NCBI GenBank assembly: GCA_937920085.1
Contig: CALETE010000067.1
Coordinates: 1-59,530, forward strand
DNA: 59,530 nucleotides
Direction: 5' to 3'
Source: an uncultured Alphaproteobacteria bacterium
Lineage (GTDB): Bacteria; Pseudomonadota; Alphaproteobacteria; Caulobacterales; Caulobacteraceae
The notes beneath the pieces are model-generated. The model was not told where the DNA came from, searched no databases, and was given only the letters and a program-made list of their open reading frames with translations. The position numbers and the translations under genes were made by a program. Each line of letters starts with the position of its first letter. Position 1 is the stretch's first letter. This document shows positions 7,691 to 16,379 of this stretch, piece after piece.

Positions 7691-8911
7691 GTGAGCCGTT
7701 CCAACTATATCTTCACAAGCGAAAGCGTGTCTGAAGGCCATCCCGACAAGGTCGCAGACCGGATCTCCGACACGGTGGTCGATGCCTTCCTGTCCGTTGA
7801 GCCCGAGGCGCGGGTGGCCTGCGAAACCCTGGTCACCACCAATCGGGTTGTTCTGGCCGGCGAAGTTCGCGCGGGTAAGCCCGGTGCCTCCAAGGCCGAA
7901 AACAAAGCCCTGACCAGGGAGATCGTTTCATCGCTGGAACCCATGGTCCGCGCAGCGATCAAGGACATCGGCTACGAGCAAAAGGGCTTCCACTGGCAGA
8001 AGGCCAAATACGCCTGTCACCTTCACGCCCAGTCCGCGCACATTGCCCAGGGGGTCGACTCCACGGCGACCAAGGAAGAGGGGGCGGGCGACCAGGGCAT
8101 TATGTTTGGCTATGCCTGTGATGAGACGCCAGAGCTGATGCCAGCGACCCTGCAGTATTCTCACGATATTCTGAAACGTCTGGCCGAAGTGCGCCACTCC
8201 GGCGAATGCCCCGTGCTTGAGCCCGACGCCAAGAGCCAAGTGACCCTACTCTATGAGGATGGCCGCCCGGTTGAGGTTCTGCAGATCGTGGTCTCGACCC
8301 AACATAAAAAGAGGCTCGGCCTGTTAATGGCCACGCCCAAGCGTCTGAAGGCGGAAATCCAACCCTTCGTGGAAAGCGTTTTCCCCTCTGGCCTGATTAC
8401 CAAAAAGACCAAGTGGCACGTCAATCCGACCGGTAGGTTTGAAATCGGTGGGCCTGATGGCGACGCTGGCCTGACTGGCCGCAAGATTATCGTCGACACC
8501 TATGGCGGTGCAGCCCCCCATGGGGGCGGGGCCTTTTCGGGCAAGGATCCAACCAAGGTCGACCGTTCGGCTGCCTATGCCTGCCGCTATCTGGCCAAGA
8601 ATGTCGTCGCCGCAGGTCTAGCCCGCAAGTGCACCATTCAGATCAGCTATGCCATTGGCGTTGCTAATCCTCTGAGCTTCTACGTGGATCTCCACGGCGA
8701 AGGCGAGATCGATCCGGCCAAGCTGGAACTGGCCCTGCCGGAAATGATCGGCGGTGCCACCCCCCGCGCCATCCGCCAGCACCTTGAACTTAACCGCCCG
8801 ATCTATGCGCGCACGGCGGCCTATGGCCATTTCGGCCGTCAACCGGACAATGAGGGCGGCTTCTCCTGGGAAAAGACTGACCTGGTGGATAAGCTCAAGG
8901 CCCTGGCCTAG
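7691..8911 (+). CDS. metK: S-adenosylmethionine synthetase
   Basis: A 406-residue MetK. Visible signatures are SEGHPDK (H17, D19, K20) for ATP, GAGDQGIMFGY (from residue 131; family signature 1) and GGGAFSGKDPTKVDRS (about 278-293; signature 2). It makes SAM from methionine and ATP and supplies the methyl donor used by TrmB, UbiE and MiaB in this window. I chose GTG 7691 (MSRSNYIFTSESVS) because it matches the family N-terminus; the longer TTG start at 7667 would fall in the leader hairpin. Confidence 0.96.
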   Translation: MSRSNYIFTSESVSEGHPDKVADRISDTVVDAFLSVEPEARVACETLVTTNRVVLAGEVRAGKPGASKAENKALTREIVSSLEPMVRAAIKDIGYEQKGFHWQKAKYACHLHAQSAHIAQGVDSTATKEEGAGDQGIMFGYACDETPELMPATLQYSHDILKRLAEVRHSGECPVLEPDAKSQVTLLYEDGRPVEVLQIVVSTQHKKRLGLLMATPKRLKAEIQPFVESVFPSGLITKKTKWHVNPTGRFEIGGPDGDAGLTGRKIIVDTYGGAAPHGGGAFSGKDPTKVDRSAAYACRYLAKNVVAAGLARKCTIQISYAIGVANPLSFYVDLHGEGEIDPAKLELALPEMIGGATPRAIRQHLELNRPIYARTAAYGHFGRQPDNEGGFSWEKTDLVDKLKALA

Positions 8912-8941
8912 TCCTATTGCGCTCTATAGAGGGGGCGGGAC

Positions 8942-9613
8942 ATGGATAATCCCCCGCCCCTTCGATCTTTTGGCCGCCTGAAATCGCGGACGATCAAGCC
9001 GCGTCAGGCCGCCCTGATGACGGACCTACTTCCCGCCCTGCGCGCGCCTGAAGCCGACTTTCATCCCAAATCCCTCATGCCGGATGCAGCTGAAGTCTGG
9101 CTGGAAATCGGATTTGGCGGCGGCGAGCATATGGCTGCCCAGGCCGCCCGTCGTCGCGACGTGCTGGTGCTTGGGGCCGAACCCTTCCAAAACGGCGTGG
9201 CCAGCGCCCTGCGCCATATCGAAGAGGCAGACTTAAAGAATGTCCGCCTGCACGATGGCGATGTCCGGGACATGCTGGCCCGGATGCCTGACGCCTGCCT
9301 CGACCGGGTCTTTATCCTGTTCCCCGATCCCTGGCCTAAGGCCCGACACAATAAGCGCAGGCTGGTGAATGAGGATCTCCTGGCCGAACTGGCACGGCTG
9401 ATGAAACCGGGAGCGCCCTTAAGGTTTGCCACCGATTGGGCCGACTATGCGGACTGGACCCTTGAGCGTGTGCTGAAGTCCCCAGACTTTTCCTGGCCTG
9501 CCCAGGGCCCCGACGACTGGCGCCAGCCGCCCGCCGATCACATCACCACCCGCTATGAGCAGAAGGGACTTGGTGATTGCGCACCGGTCTTCCTGGATTT
9601 TTTAAGACGCTAA
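8942..9613 (+). CDS. trmB: tRNA (guanine-N7-)-methyltransferase
   Basis: A 223-residue class I SAM methyltransferase. The SAM site is LEIGFGGGEHM (about residues 57-67), and the tRNA-binding/catalytic signature FPDPWPKARHNKRRL lies at about 126-140. TrmB makes m7G46 in the tRNA variable loop. It starts 30 bp after metK in the conserved metK-trmB arrangement and is probably cotranscribed with it. Confidence 0.96.
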   Translation: MDNPPPLRSFGRLKSRTIKPRQAALMTDLLPALRAPEADFHPKSLMPDAAEVWLEIGFGGGEHMAAQAARRRDVLVLGAEPFQNGVASALRHIEEADLKNVRLHDGDVRDMLARMPDACLDRVFILFPDPWPKARHNKRRLVNEDLLAELARLMKPGAPLRFATDWADYADWTLERVLKSPDFSWPAQGPDDWRQPPADHITTRYEQKGLGDCAPVFLDFLRR

Positions 9614-9666
9614 CTTGCGAGTCGATTGCGCTGGGATCGCAGCTCAAAACCACTAGAAGTGCCCCT

Positions 9667-10614
9667 ATGGCAAAACCTCCACCCCTGACAGCGGCTCAGA
9701 CCGCAAAGCTGACCAGATGGGTCTCGCTCTTGTCCGTCTCCATGGCGGCCCTTTTGGTGACTCTGAAGGCTGTGGCTTGGGTCGCCTCGGGGTCGGTGGC
9801 CCTGCTGGCCTCCATGGCGGATTCTGGTCTCGACCTCGTCGCGTCTCTGGTGACGTTTTTCGCGGTCCGTTACGCGGCCGCGCCTCCAGACGATGAACAC
9901 AGGTTTGGGCACGGCAAGGCCGAAGCCTTTGCAAGCCTGGTTCAGGCCGGGCTGGTGTTTGCCTCAGCCGCCCTGATTGGTCAGGAAGCCATCCGACATC
10001 TCTATGAGCCCCATCCCCTGGCCAAGGAGGGTTGGGCCATCACTGTCATGGTGCTTTCGACAGTTCTGACCATGGGCTTGCTGGTCGCCCAGACTCATGT
10101 CCTGCGCCAGACGCAATCGGTGGCCATCAGCGGTGACCGGGCCCACTATACGACGGACCTCGCCTCCAACCTGATTGCCTTGGTCGGAATTGGCGCCTCT
10201 TCGATCTTAGGATTGAACAATCTAGATGCGGTCGCGGCCCTGGGCGTGACCTTGCTTCTGCTATGGGGGGCGGTCAGTGTCTTCCGCGAGGCGGCTAACC
10301 AGCTGATGGATCGCGAACTGCCCGAGGATCAGCGGCGACAAATTGTCGCTCTAATGACCCAGGATCCAAAGATTTCAGATGTGCACCAGCTGAGAACCCG
10401 CAGCTCAGGTCCCTATGTGCATATTCAAATGCACGTCGATCTAGACCCTGACCTAAGCCTGGAAGAGGCGCATCGCCTGATGGTGGCTGCAGAAAACCGA
10501 CTTCTGGTCGCCTTTCCCGCCGCCGATATTATCCTGCATCCCGACCCCCATGGTCGGGCCGAGCCTCATGGTGGAGCCTTTTCAGAAGATCACGCGGGCG
10601 TGGCCGCTCAGTAA
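9667..10614 (+). CDS. Cation diffusion facilitator (FieF/YiiP-like) metal efflux transporter
   Basis: A 315-residue CDF transporter with six predicted membrane helices (about residues 20-235) and a cytoplasmic ferredoxin-like C-terminal domain. Transport-site ligands match FieF: D52 and D56 in helix 2 (SMADSGLDLV) and H160 and D164 in helix 5 (DRAHYTTD). It exports Zn2+ and possibly Fe2+ or other divalent ions in exchange for protons. ATG 9667 gives the family N-terminus; an upstream in-frame start at 9577 would overlap trmB by 37 bp and is less likely. Confidence 0.92.
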   Translation: MAKPPPLTAAQTAKLTRWVSLLSVSMAALLVTLKAVAWVASGSVALLASMADSGLDLVASLVTFFAVRYAAAPPDDEHRFGHGKAEAFASLVQAGLVFASAALIGQEAIRHLYEPHPLAKEGWAITVMVLSTVLTMGLLVAQTHVLRQTQSVAISGDRAHYTTDLASNLIALVGIGASSILGLNNLDAVAALGVTLLLLWGAVSVFREAANQLMDRELPEDQRRQIVALMTQDPKISDVHQLRTRSSGPYVHIQMHVDLDPDLSLEEAHRLMVAAENRLLVAFPAADIILHPDPHGRAEPHGGAFSEDHAGVAAQ

Positions 10615-10668
10615 ACACCGCCTTAAGACGTGGCGTGGTCTATGAAGTCAGTTATGACGCTGTAGACT

Positions 10669-11340
10669 ATGACCGTCCGCACCCTTCACCATTTTCCACT
10701 GGACCCCGCATCCCGACAGGTTCGCCTGGCCCTCGGGGAAAAGCGTTTGGCCTTTGGCGAACAGACGGTGCGCTATTGGGAACGTCCCGCCGATCTGATG
10801 GCCCTCAATCCCTCTGGCCTAACCCCGGTTATGGTTGAAGACGACCTGGTGCTTTGCGAAAGCCGGGCCATCCTTGACCATCTGGAAGAGACCTGCCCCG
10901 AACCCCCCCTGCTCGGGCGCGAGCCCAAGGACCGGGCCGAGGCCAGACGGTTACTGCAGTGGTTTGACCGCAAGTTTGACTATGAGGTCGGCGGCTATCT
11001 GCTGCATGAAAAGATGGAAAAGCGGCTGCTTGGCCTTGGGGCCCCCGACCTTGCCAGCCTGCGCCAGGGGCGTGAGGCCCTGAGGGCCCACATGTCCTAT
11101 ATGGATGACCTTCTGAAAGAGCGGGACTGGCTGGCAGGGGATCGGCTTTCCATGGCCGATTTCGCCGCTGCCGCCCACCTTTCGGTCATCGACTATTTCG
11201 GCGATGTGCCCTGGCAGGACTTTCAGGGCGTCAAGATCTGGTACATGAAACTGAAGTCCCGCCCGGCCTTTAGGCCCCTCCTGACAGACCGTTGGCCGGG
11301 GCTCCAGCCAGCCGCGCATTATGACGACCTCGATTTCTGA
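10669..11340 (+). CDS. Glutathione S-transferase family protein
   Basis: A 223-residue protein with a thioredoxin-like N-terminal domain (LNPSGLTPVMVEDDLVLCES, about residues 46-65, includes the cis-Pro and glutathione-binding E-S) and an all-helical C-terminal domain with WLAGDRLSMADFAAAAHLS (about 156-174). The substrate is unknown. The C-terminus overlaps the start of queG by 20 bp, suggesting cotranscription. The family call is firm; detoxification, a general GST role, is only inferred. Confidence 0.88.
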   Translation: MTVRTLHHFPLDPASRQVRLALGEKRLAFGEQTVRYWERPADLMALNPSGLTPVMVEDDLVLCESRAILDHLEETCPEPPLLGREPKDRAEARRLLQWFDRKFDYEVGGYLLHEKMEKRLLGLGAPDLASLRQGREALRAHMSYMDDLLKERDWLAGDRLSMADFAAAAHLSVIDYFGDVPWQDFQGVKIWYMKLKSRPAFRPLLTDRWPGLQPAAHYDDLDF

Positions 11341-12439
11341 TCCAAGGTCAGCCATTCGCCAGAAGGCTGCGGACCTCGGCTTCGATATCTGTGGATTTGC
11401 CTCCGCCAGCGCCCCCTGGCCTGCAGGGGCCCGGCTTGAGACCTTTGTCGAGGCTGGACGACATGGGCAGATGGACTGGCTCGCAACCACCCTCGAGCGC
11501 CGCGCCCATCCCACGGGTATGTGGCCGCAAGCCCAGAGTGCGATCATGCTTGGGGTCAATTATGGGCCCGAGACCGATCCCCTAGAGGGTCTCCAAGACC
11601 CAGGGCGTGCAATGATTTCGGTCTATGCGCAGGGGGACGACTATCACGAGCTGATCAAGGGGCGCCTCAAGCAGTTAGCAGGTTGGATGGCCAAGCACCT
11701 GGGAGAGGATCTCAAGGTTTTTGTCGACACGGCCCCCCTGATGGAAAAGCCCCTGGCCCAGGCCGCTGGGCTCGGCTGGCAGGGTAAGCATACCAATCTG
11801 GTGAGCCGCGACTTCGGATCCTGGCTCTTCCTGGGCGCCATCCTGACCACAGCCGTCTTGCCTACAGACGAGGCCAGCGCTGATCACTGCGGCCAATGCC
11901 GGGCCTGCCTCGACATCTGTCCCACCGGAGCGTTTCCGGCACCCTATCAACTGGATGCCCGCCGCTGTATTTCCTATCTGACCATCGAGCTGAAGGGTCC
12001 TGTTCCCCAGGAATTCCGACCGGCTCTCGGCAATCGCATTTATGGCTGTGATGATTGTCTGGCCGTCTGTCCTTGGAACAAGTTCGCAAAGGCCTCTCAC
12101 GAAATTCGCCTTCAAGCCCGCCCGGCCCTGGCCGATGCGCAGCTTGAGGACCTGGTCGGTCTGACGGACCTGGCGTTTCGGGCCCTGTTTGCCAAGAGCC
12201 CGGTCAAGCGCATTGGCCGGGACCGGTTTGTGCGCAATGTGCTCTACGCCCTGGGCAATACCCGTGACCGGCGGCATGCTGCGGCCATTGAGGCGCATTT
12301 AGACGCCTCTGCCCCCATTGTGCGTGGTGCAGCAATCTGGGCTTTGCGGCAGGTACTCGACGAAACCGAATTCGCGCAGCTAAAGGCTCAGCGGGCAGGG
12401 CAGGATCCCGACCCCGACGTCCGTGCAGAGTGGGCCTAA
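11321..12439 (+). CDS. queG: Epoxyqueuosine reductase QueG
   Basis: A 372-residue protein with the QueG layout: an N-terminal cobalamin-binding part, a ferredoxin-like region with two 4Fe-4S motifs, and a C-terminal HEAT-like tail (about 300-365). The first motif is C190/C193/C196/C200 (CGQCRACLDICP); the second includes YGCDDCLAVCPW. QueG reduces epoxyqueuosine to queuosine in the anticodon of tRNAs reading NAU/NAC. It converges on dnaA, with the two stop codons overlapping by 3 bp (12437-12439 against 12436-12438). Confidence 0.95.
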   Translation: MTTSISDPRSAIRQKAADLGFDICGFASASAPWPAGARLETFVEAGRHGQMDWLATTLERRAHPTGMWPQAQSAIMLGVNYGPETDPLEGLQDPGRAMISVYAQGDDYHELIKGRLKQLAGWMAKHLGEDLKVFVDTAPLMEKPLAQAAGLGWQGKHTNLVSRDFGSWLFLGAILTTAVLPTDEASADHCGQCRACLDICPTGAFPAPYQLDARRCISYLTIELKGPVPQEFRPALGNRIYGCDDCLAVCPWNKFAKASHEIRLQARPALADAQLEDLVGLTDLAFRALFAKSPVKRIGRDRFVRNVLYALGNTRDRRHAAAIEAHLDASAPIVRGAAIWALRQVLDETEFAQLKAQRAGQDPDPDVRAEWA

Positions 12440-13866
12440 CCGCGCAGTTTGCGCAGCAAGATGTCCAAGTCCCTGGCCAGGGCCGGGTCGTCCATCCTGA
12501 GAGCCTCGATCCGCCGCACCGCATGCAGAACCGTGGTGTGGTCCCGTCCACCAAAGCGCCGCCCGATATCCGGCAGGGACCGTGTGGTAATCTGCTTGGC
12601 GATCCACATGGCAGCTTGGCGCGGCCGGGCCACGGCGCGGGCGCGGCGCTCGGAGATCATATCGGCTTGCTTGAGGCCAAAGTGCTCGGCCACCACCTTC
12701 TGAATCGTATCCACCGTCACCCGCTTTTCGGTGCAGGACAGGTGGGGGCGAAGAATGGCCTGGGCCTCATCTAATGACAGCCGCGCCAGATCTCCCCCAA
12801 CCCGTGCGACCAGGGTGTTCAGAGCCCCCTCAAGTTCGCGCACAGAGTCCGTGAAGCGATCGCCGAGGAACTGCAGGACCTCTATCCGCGCAGACGGGGC
12901 AAAACCGCCCTGACCCGCCAGGGTGGCGAGCTTTCGCTCAAGTATGCCAAGGCGCAGATTGTGGTCGGCCGGCTCAATGCCACACACCAGACCAGCTTGG
13001 AGATGGGAGCGCAGGCGAGGCTCCATATCCACCAGCTCCGACGGCGACCGATCTGCGGTCATGACCACCCGACGGCCATCTTCGACCAGGGCGATCAGGG
13101 TGTGGAACAGCTCTTCCTGGGTCGACTGCTTGCCGGCGACGAAATGCACATCGTCGATGAGCAGAAGGTCAGCGTCGCGCAATTCATCCTTGAATGCTGC
13201 GGTCTGGCGATCCTGGACAGCGCGAACAAAGGCCGATGTGAACCGCTCAGCGGTCATATAGACCACCTTCTTATCGACGCCGGTTTGCATGGCCTCCCAG
13301 GCCATGGCGTTCAGAAGGTGAGTTTTCCCAAAGCCGTAGGGGCCGTGGAACAGGACGGGATTGAAGTGTCCATCAGCCCAGGACGCCACCCGGCGGGCAA
13401 CGGCAAAGGCAAACTCATTGGCGGGACCCTGAACAAAGGTGTCAAAGGTGAATCTTTCCTGCAGGCCCAGGCGCGCAGGCACCCGTAGGGATGGGTCGTG
13501 ACCCAGGGTTGGCGCGGGCACAGAGATTTCAATCACCTTGGCTGTCGCGGGTGCAGTAACCACCTCCCCAAGCGCTTCAAATTCCATCCGAGACTTCAGA
13601 TCGAGATGTCGACCCATGGGGTCATGCTGCGCCCACAGCTCGCCAATGCGCCGCCAAGCATGGCGCCGAATCCAATCTCGGGCGACGCCGGTCGCCGCCA
13701 CCAGACAAATATCAGTGCCATGTTCCTTTAGAGCAGCCTGACCGAGCCAGGATCCGAAGGTCGCTTCTCCGAGCTCATGCTTCAGCGTCTGACAGGTCCG
13801 GTTCCAGGCATCACCTGCTCCAACCCCGGTCATTGCTTCGGCAAACCCTCCACGCGCAATGCTCAC
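12436..13866 (-). CDS. dnaA: Chromosomal replication initiator DnaA
   Basis: A 476-residue DnaA with four domains. Domain I lies at about residues 20-90; the linker is short; the AAA+ domain has Walker A GPYGFGKT near residue 175 and Walker B LLLIDDVHF near 235; and the DnaA-box-binding HTH carries the signature GRDHTTVLHAVRRIE near 440. It binds DnaA boxes and melts the origin. The GTG at 13866 is preceded by AGGGGA at a good distance, which favours it over the ATG at 13833. dnaN is not adjacent; rpsT is upstream and queG downstream, as in Caulobacter. Confidence 0.97.
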   Translation of the reverse strand: MSIARGGFAEAMTGVGAGDAWNRTCQTLKHELGEATFGSWLGQAALKEHGTDICLVAATGVARDWIRRHAWRRIGELWAQHDPMGRHLDLKSRMEFEALGEVVTAPATAKVIEISVPAPTLGHDPSLRVPARLGLQERFTFDTFVQGPANEFAFAVARRVASWADGHFNPVLFHGPYGFGKTHLLNAMAWEAMQTGVDKKVVYMTAERFTSAFVRAVQDRQTAAFKDELRDADLLLIDDVHFVAGKQSTQEELFHTLIALVEDGRRVVMTADRSPSELVDMEPRLRSHLQAGLVCGIEPADHNLRLGILERKLATLAGQGGFAPSARIEVLQFLGDRFTDSVRELEGALNTLVARVGGDLARLSLDEAQAILRPHLSCTEKRVTVDTIQKVVAEHFGLKQADMISERRARAVARPRQAAMWIAKQITTRSLPDIGRRFGGRDHTTVLHAVRRIEALRMDDPALARDLDILLRKLRG

Positions 13867-14190
13867 TGTCGTCCCCTTATTCCTGGTCGCAAGTTGGGCC
13901 TTACGCCCCCACCTGAACCGAGATTATCCTCAGCTTTTTAGGGCGCACGGGTTCGTTCCCGGAAACGAGATACACTCCCGCCGCCGTTCATTTCCGCATC
14001 CAAGGTCAATTGGAAATACGCTCTACAGGAGAAACAGTAGCCCCGGCGCTTCGCCGGTCAACGCAGATTCTTTGCTCGGTTTGCGGATATTTTTATTGAC
14101 TCGACCTGAGCCCCAATCCCGCAAGGGAATCTTGAATTTCGGGGCCTCTCACCTGAGTAGTTTGGTCGCAGGGCGATAGCCGCCACGGGG
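13867..14190 (-). promoter_or_regulatory. dnaA upstream regulatory region with three GANTC sites
   Basis: This gene-free stretch between dnaA and the rpsT terminator is relatively AT-rich around TTTATTGACTCG (14091-14102). It contains three GANTC sites, the CcrM methyltransferase target, at 14066-14070 (GATTC), 14098-14102 (GACTC) and 14127-14131 (GAATC). A near-consensus DnaA box (TTATCCTCA) lies near 13924-13932, and a small hairpin CCGGCG-CTT-CGCCGG at 14043-14057 would fall in the dnaA leader. In Caulobacter, methylation of GANTC sites in the dnaA promoter is known to affect its transcription. I cannot place the -35/-10 with confidence. Confidence 0.6.
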
Positions 14191-14231
14191 CCAAAAATAA
14201 GACGCCCGCGGACCAAAGATCCACGGGCGTC
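14191..14231 (-). terminator. Intrinsic terminator downstream of rpsT
   Basis: Read on the minus strand, GACGCCCGUGG pairs with CCGCGGGCGUC (11 bp with one G-U pair; 14201-14231) and is followed by TTATTTTT at 14200-14193. This is a classic rho-independent terminator 62 bp past the rpsT stop. It should shield the dnaA promoter region from rpsT read-through. Confidence 0.85.
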
Positions 14232-14257
14232 AAGTCTCTAATGAGCAGAGATCAGAG

Positions 14258-14283
14258 CTCGGGCGGAAAAATCGCCGCCCGAG
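14258..14283 (-). other. Second hairpin between rpsT and its terminator
   Basis: A perfect 9-bp inverted repeat (CTCGGGCGG at 14258-14266 and CCGCCCGAG at 14275-14283) with an 8-nt loop, starting 10 bp past the rpsT stop. It lacks a U-tract, so it is more likely an mRNA 3'-end stabiliser or part of a tandem terminator than a terminator by itself. Confidence 0.55.
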
Positions 14284-14292
14284 AAATTCAGC

Positions 14293-14562
14293 CTAGGCGA
14301 CGGCCATTTTCTTGAGCTGAGCGGCCAGGCGCGAGACCTTGCGCGAGCCCGTATTCTTATGAACCACGCCCTTGGTCACGGCGCGCATCAGTTCCGATTG
14401 CGCCTTGATGAATGCATCCTTGGCCACGGCAGGATCGCCGGCGGCTAGAGCCTCGTCAAACTTACGCAGGAAGGTACGCACGCGCGAGCGGCGGGCCGTA
14501 TTGATTTCGGTGCGACGGGCGATCTTGCGGACCGCTTTCTTAGCGCCGGGCGTATTTGCCAT
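14293..14562 (-). CDS. rpsT: 30S ribosomal protein S20
   Basis: An 89-residue basic protein beginning MANTPGAKKAVRKIARR with the S20 helical-bundle pattern (TKGVVHKNTGSRKVSRLA near the C-terminus). S20 binds 16S rRNA early in small-subunit assembly. It is monocistronic here, with a strong terminator downstream. The leader contains a small hairpin (CCGCCT-GTCAG-AGGCGG, 14589-14605), which could matter because S20 synthesis is translationally autoregulated in E. coli; that role is not shown here. Confidence 0.97.
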   Translation of the reverse strand: MANTPGAKKAVRKIARRTEINTARRSRVRTFLRKFDEALAAGDPAVAKDAFIKAQSELMRAVTKGVVHKNTGSRKVSRLAAQLKKMAVA

Positions 14563-14691
14563 GCTTCAGCTCTCAAACATATGTCGCGCCGCCTGTCAGA
14601 GGCGGGCGTCTAAATTGGAGGCGCGGATATACGGGAAGGTGGCCATGGGGTCAATGCGCCATTGGCCTTTCTTCTCTTCGTCCATTTCGCC

Positions 14692-15468
14692 TTAGCTGCC
14701 CTTGAAATTCGGCTTCCGCTTTTCGACAAAGGCGGCCATGCCTTCCTTCTGGTCCTCAAAGGCGAAAAGGGAGTGGAACAGCCGCCGCTCCATGGCGACC
14801 CCCGTGGCCAGGGTTGTTTCAAGGGCCGCTTCCACCAGCTCCTTGTTCATCATGACGGCCAGGGGTGATTGACCGGCAATCTTGGTGGCAGCCGACAGGG
14901 CTTCCTCCATCAGCTTCTCAACGGGAACCACCCGAGAGACGAGGCCCGCGCGTTCAGCCTCGGCGGCATCCATCATGCGACCGGTCAGGACCATGTCCAT
15001 GGCCTTGGATTTGCCCACAAGTCGGGTCAAGCGCTGGGTTCCGCCAATGCCGGGCATAACCCCGAGATTAATCTCAGGCTGGCCGAATTTTGCGGTTTCT
15101 GCGGCGATGATGAAGTCGCACAGCATGGCCAATTCGCAGCCTCCGCCCAGGGCAAAGCCGCTGACCGCCGCAATAACCGGCTTACGAAAGTGGTCGAATG
15201 TCCGGGCAACTGCGCCAAACATGTCGGACTTGAACATGTCCGCATAGGTCTTGTCGGCCATCTCTTTAATGTCGGCACCCGCAGCGAAGGCGCGCTCTGA
15301 GCCCGTGAGCACAAGGCAGCCGACGGCGTCATCGGCACCAATGGCGTCCATGGCTTCGCCGAGTTCTCTCAGCAGGGTGCTATTGAGGGCGTTGAGGGCC
15401 TCTGGTCGGTTGAGCCGAATGATGGCGACGGCTCCCTGGGTTTCAACAATCAGGGTCTCGAAAGTCAT
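14692..15468 (-). CDS. Enoyl-CoA hydratase/isomerase family protein
   Basis: A 258-residue crotonase-fold enzyme. Both catalytic glutamates of true enoyl-CoA hydratases are present: E112 in GGGCELAM and E132 in QPEINLGVMPG. Oxyanion-hole segments are AFAAGADIKEM (about 60-70) and FALGGG (105-110). It probably hydrates short-chain 2-enoyl-CoA in beta-oxidation or phenylacetate-type degradation. In Caulobacter the orthologous position beside rpsT is also an enoyl-CoA hydratase, so this is conserved context rather than an acquired gene. Confidence 0.93.
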   Translation of the reverse strand: MTFETLIVETQGAVAIIRLNRPEALNALNSTLLRELGEAMDAIGADDAVGCLVLTGSERAFAAGADIKEMADKTYADMFKSDMFGAVARTFDHFRKPVIAAVSGFALGGGCELAMLCDFIIAAETAKFGQPEINLGVMPGIGGTQRLTRLVGKSKAMDMVLTGRMMDAAEAERAGLVSRVVPVEKLMEEALSAATKIAGQSPLAVMMNKELVEAALETTLATGVAMERRLFHSLFAFEDQKEGMAAFVEKRKPNFKGS

Positions 15469-15502
15469 GGCTCAGGCTCCTCTAAGGCGGGTGGTCTGCG
15501 AT

Positions 15503-16372
15503 TTACGGCCCTTGGACGGAATAGCCAAGGGCGCGGAGCCGGGCCGGAACCCCGCCAGGGCCGATCAGATGGCCAACCCCGACCACAACAATGGTCAGAC
15601 CATGGCCCTGCAGCCGGGTGTTCAAGGGCCCCACCCAGGCCTGGTTTCGATCGCTCACCAGTCGGCGATAGATCCCAGGTGCCGACACCCGCAGGGGCGA
15701 TAGCGCCTCACGATCCAGACGCCGAACATCGCCCTTGGCCCAAGCGGTGACCAGGCGGTCATAGGCCTTGGGGTCGCTATCCATCTGTCGCAGGGTATCT
15801 CGAAGGGAGGCGAGCTGGTCAGCCATGGGGGCTTGATCAAACATGTCGAGCTGTTGTTTCGCCGTTTCCAGCGATCGCTTTTCTGTCCCAGATGAAACGG
15901 CGCTGGAGAGGGTTTCTTCGACTCCGCTGGATGCGGTCGCCCCCGCCGCCTGAAAATCGGCCGTTGCCAGGAGGACCTCTGCGAACCAGGGCTCAAAGGG
16001 ATCAAGCTGTGCTGGAGACAGCCCAACGCGCTTGCAGACCCTTGCCAGTCGCGCCTGCTCGCCAGGGGTCAGAAGCGATTGCAGGGTCTTGCCCGGTCCC
16101 AGCCTGCCCATGGCCACCGCCAATTGACCCACCTGCCCGGCGGCGACCGGATCAACTGGAATTTCAAACCAAATATCGTCGGCCCTCGGCAGGGCCTTGT
16201 TCAGGATCTCCGGACGCCAGGTCAGTCCCGGCGGCAGGACGTGGACCGACCCAAAGAGGATCATTTCAGAGTCCGCATCCCTGACGATCCAAACGGGTGG
16301 CATCGCCCAGGCGCTGGACCCGCAGATTATAGCCGCAGCAAGGGCGAGAAAGCTCAGGACGCGTTGGCGCAT
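15503..16372 (-). CDS. TraB/GumN family protein, secreted
   Basis: A 289-residue protein with a signal peptide (MRQRVLSFLALAAAIICG, cleavage near AWA) and TraB/GumN features: an N-terminal FGSVHVLPPG (about residues 38-47) and a C-terminal VVVGVGHLIGPGGVPARL near 264-281. The family is related to Tiki metalloproteases; bacterial members are of uncertain function. I chose ATG 16372, 7 bp after the mutM stop, because it gives a clean signal peptide; the longer start at 16486 would overlap mutM by 107 bp. Confidence 0.85.
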   Translation of the reverse strand: MRQRVLSFLALAAAIICGSSAWAMPPVWIVRDADSEMILFGSVHVLPPGLTWRPEILNKALPRADDIWFEIPVDPVAAGQVGQLAVAMGRLGPGKTLQSLLTPGEQARLARVCKRVGLSPAQLDPFEPWFAEVLLATADFQAAGATASSGVEETLSSAVSSGTEKRSLETAKQQLDMFDQAPMADQLASLRDTLRQMDSDPKAYDRLVTAWAKGDVRRLDREALSPLRVSAPGIYRRLVSDRNQAWVGPLNTRLQGHGLTIVVVGVGHLIGPGGVPARLRALGYSVQGP

Positions 16373-16379
16373 CACAGTC

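Noticed and set aside
13859..14179. 106-codon plus-strand open frame upstream of dnaA
   Set aside because: No recognisable domain, no good ribosome-binding site, and it covers the dnaA leader and GANTC sites; regulatory DNA is a better explanation.
13867..14290. Replication origin next to dnaA
   Set aside because: Only one near-match to a DnaA box was seen and no AT-rich unwinding element with repeats. In Caulobacter the origin lies away from dnaA, near hemE.
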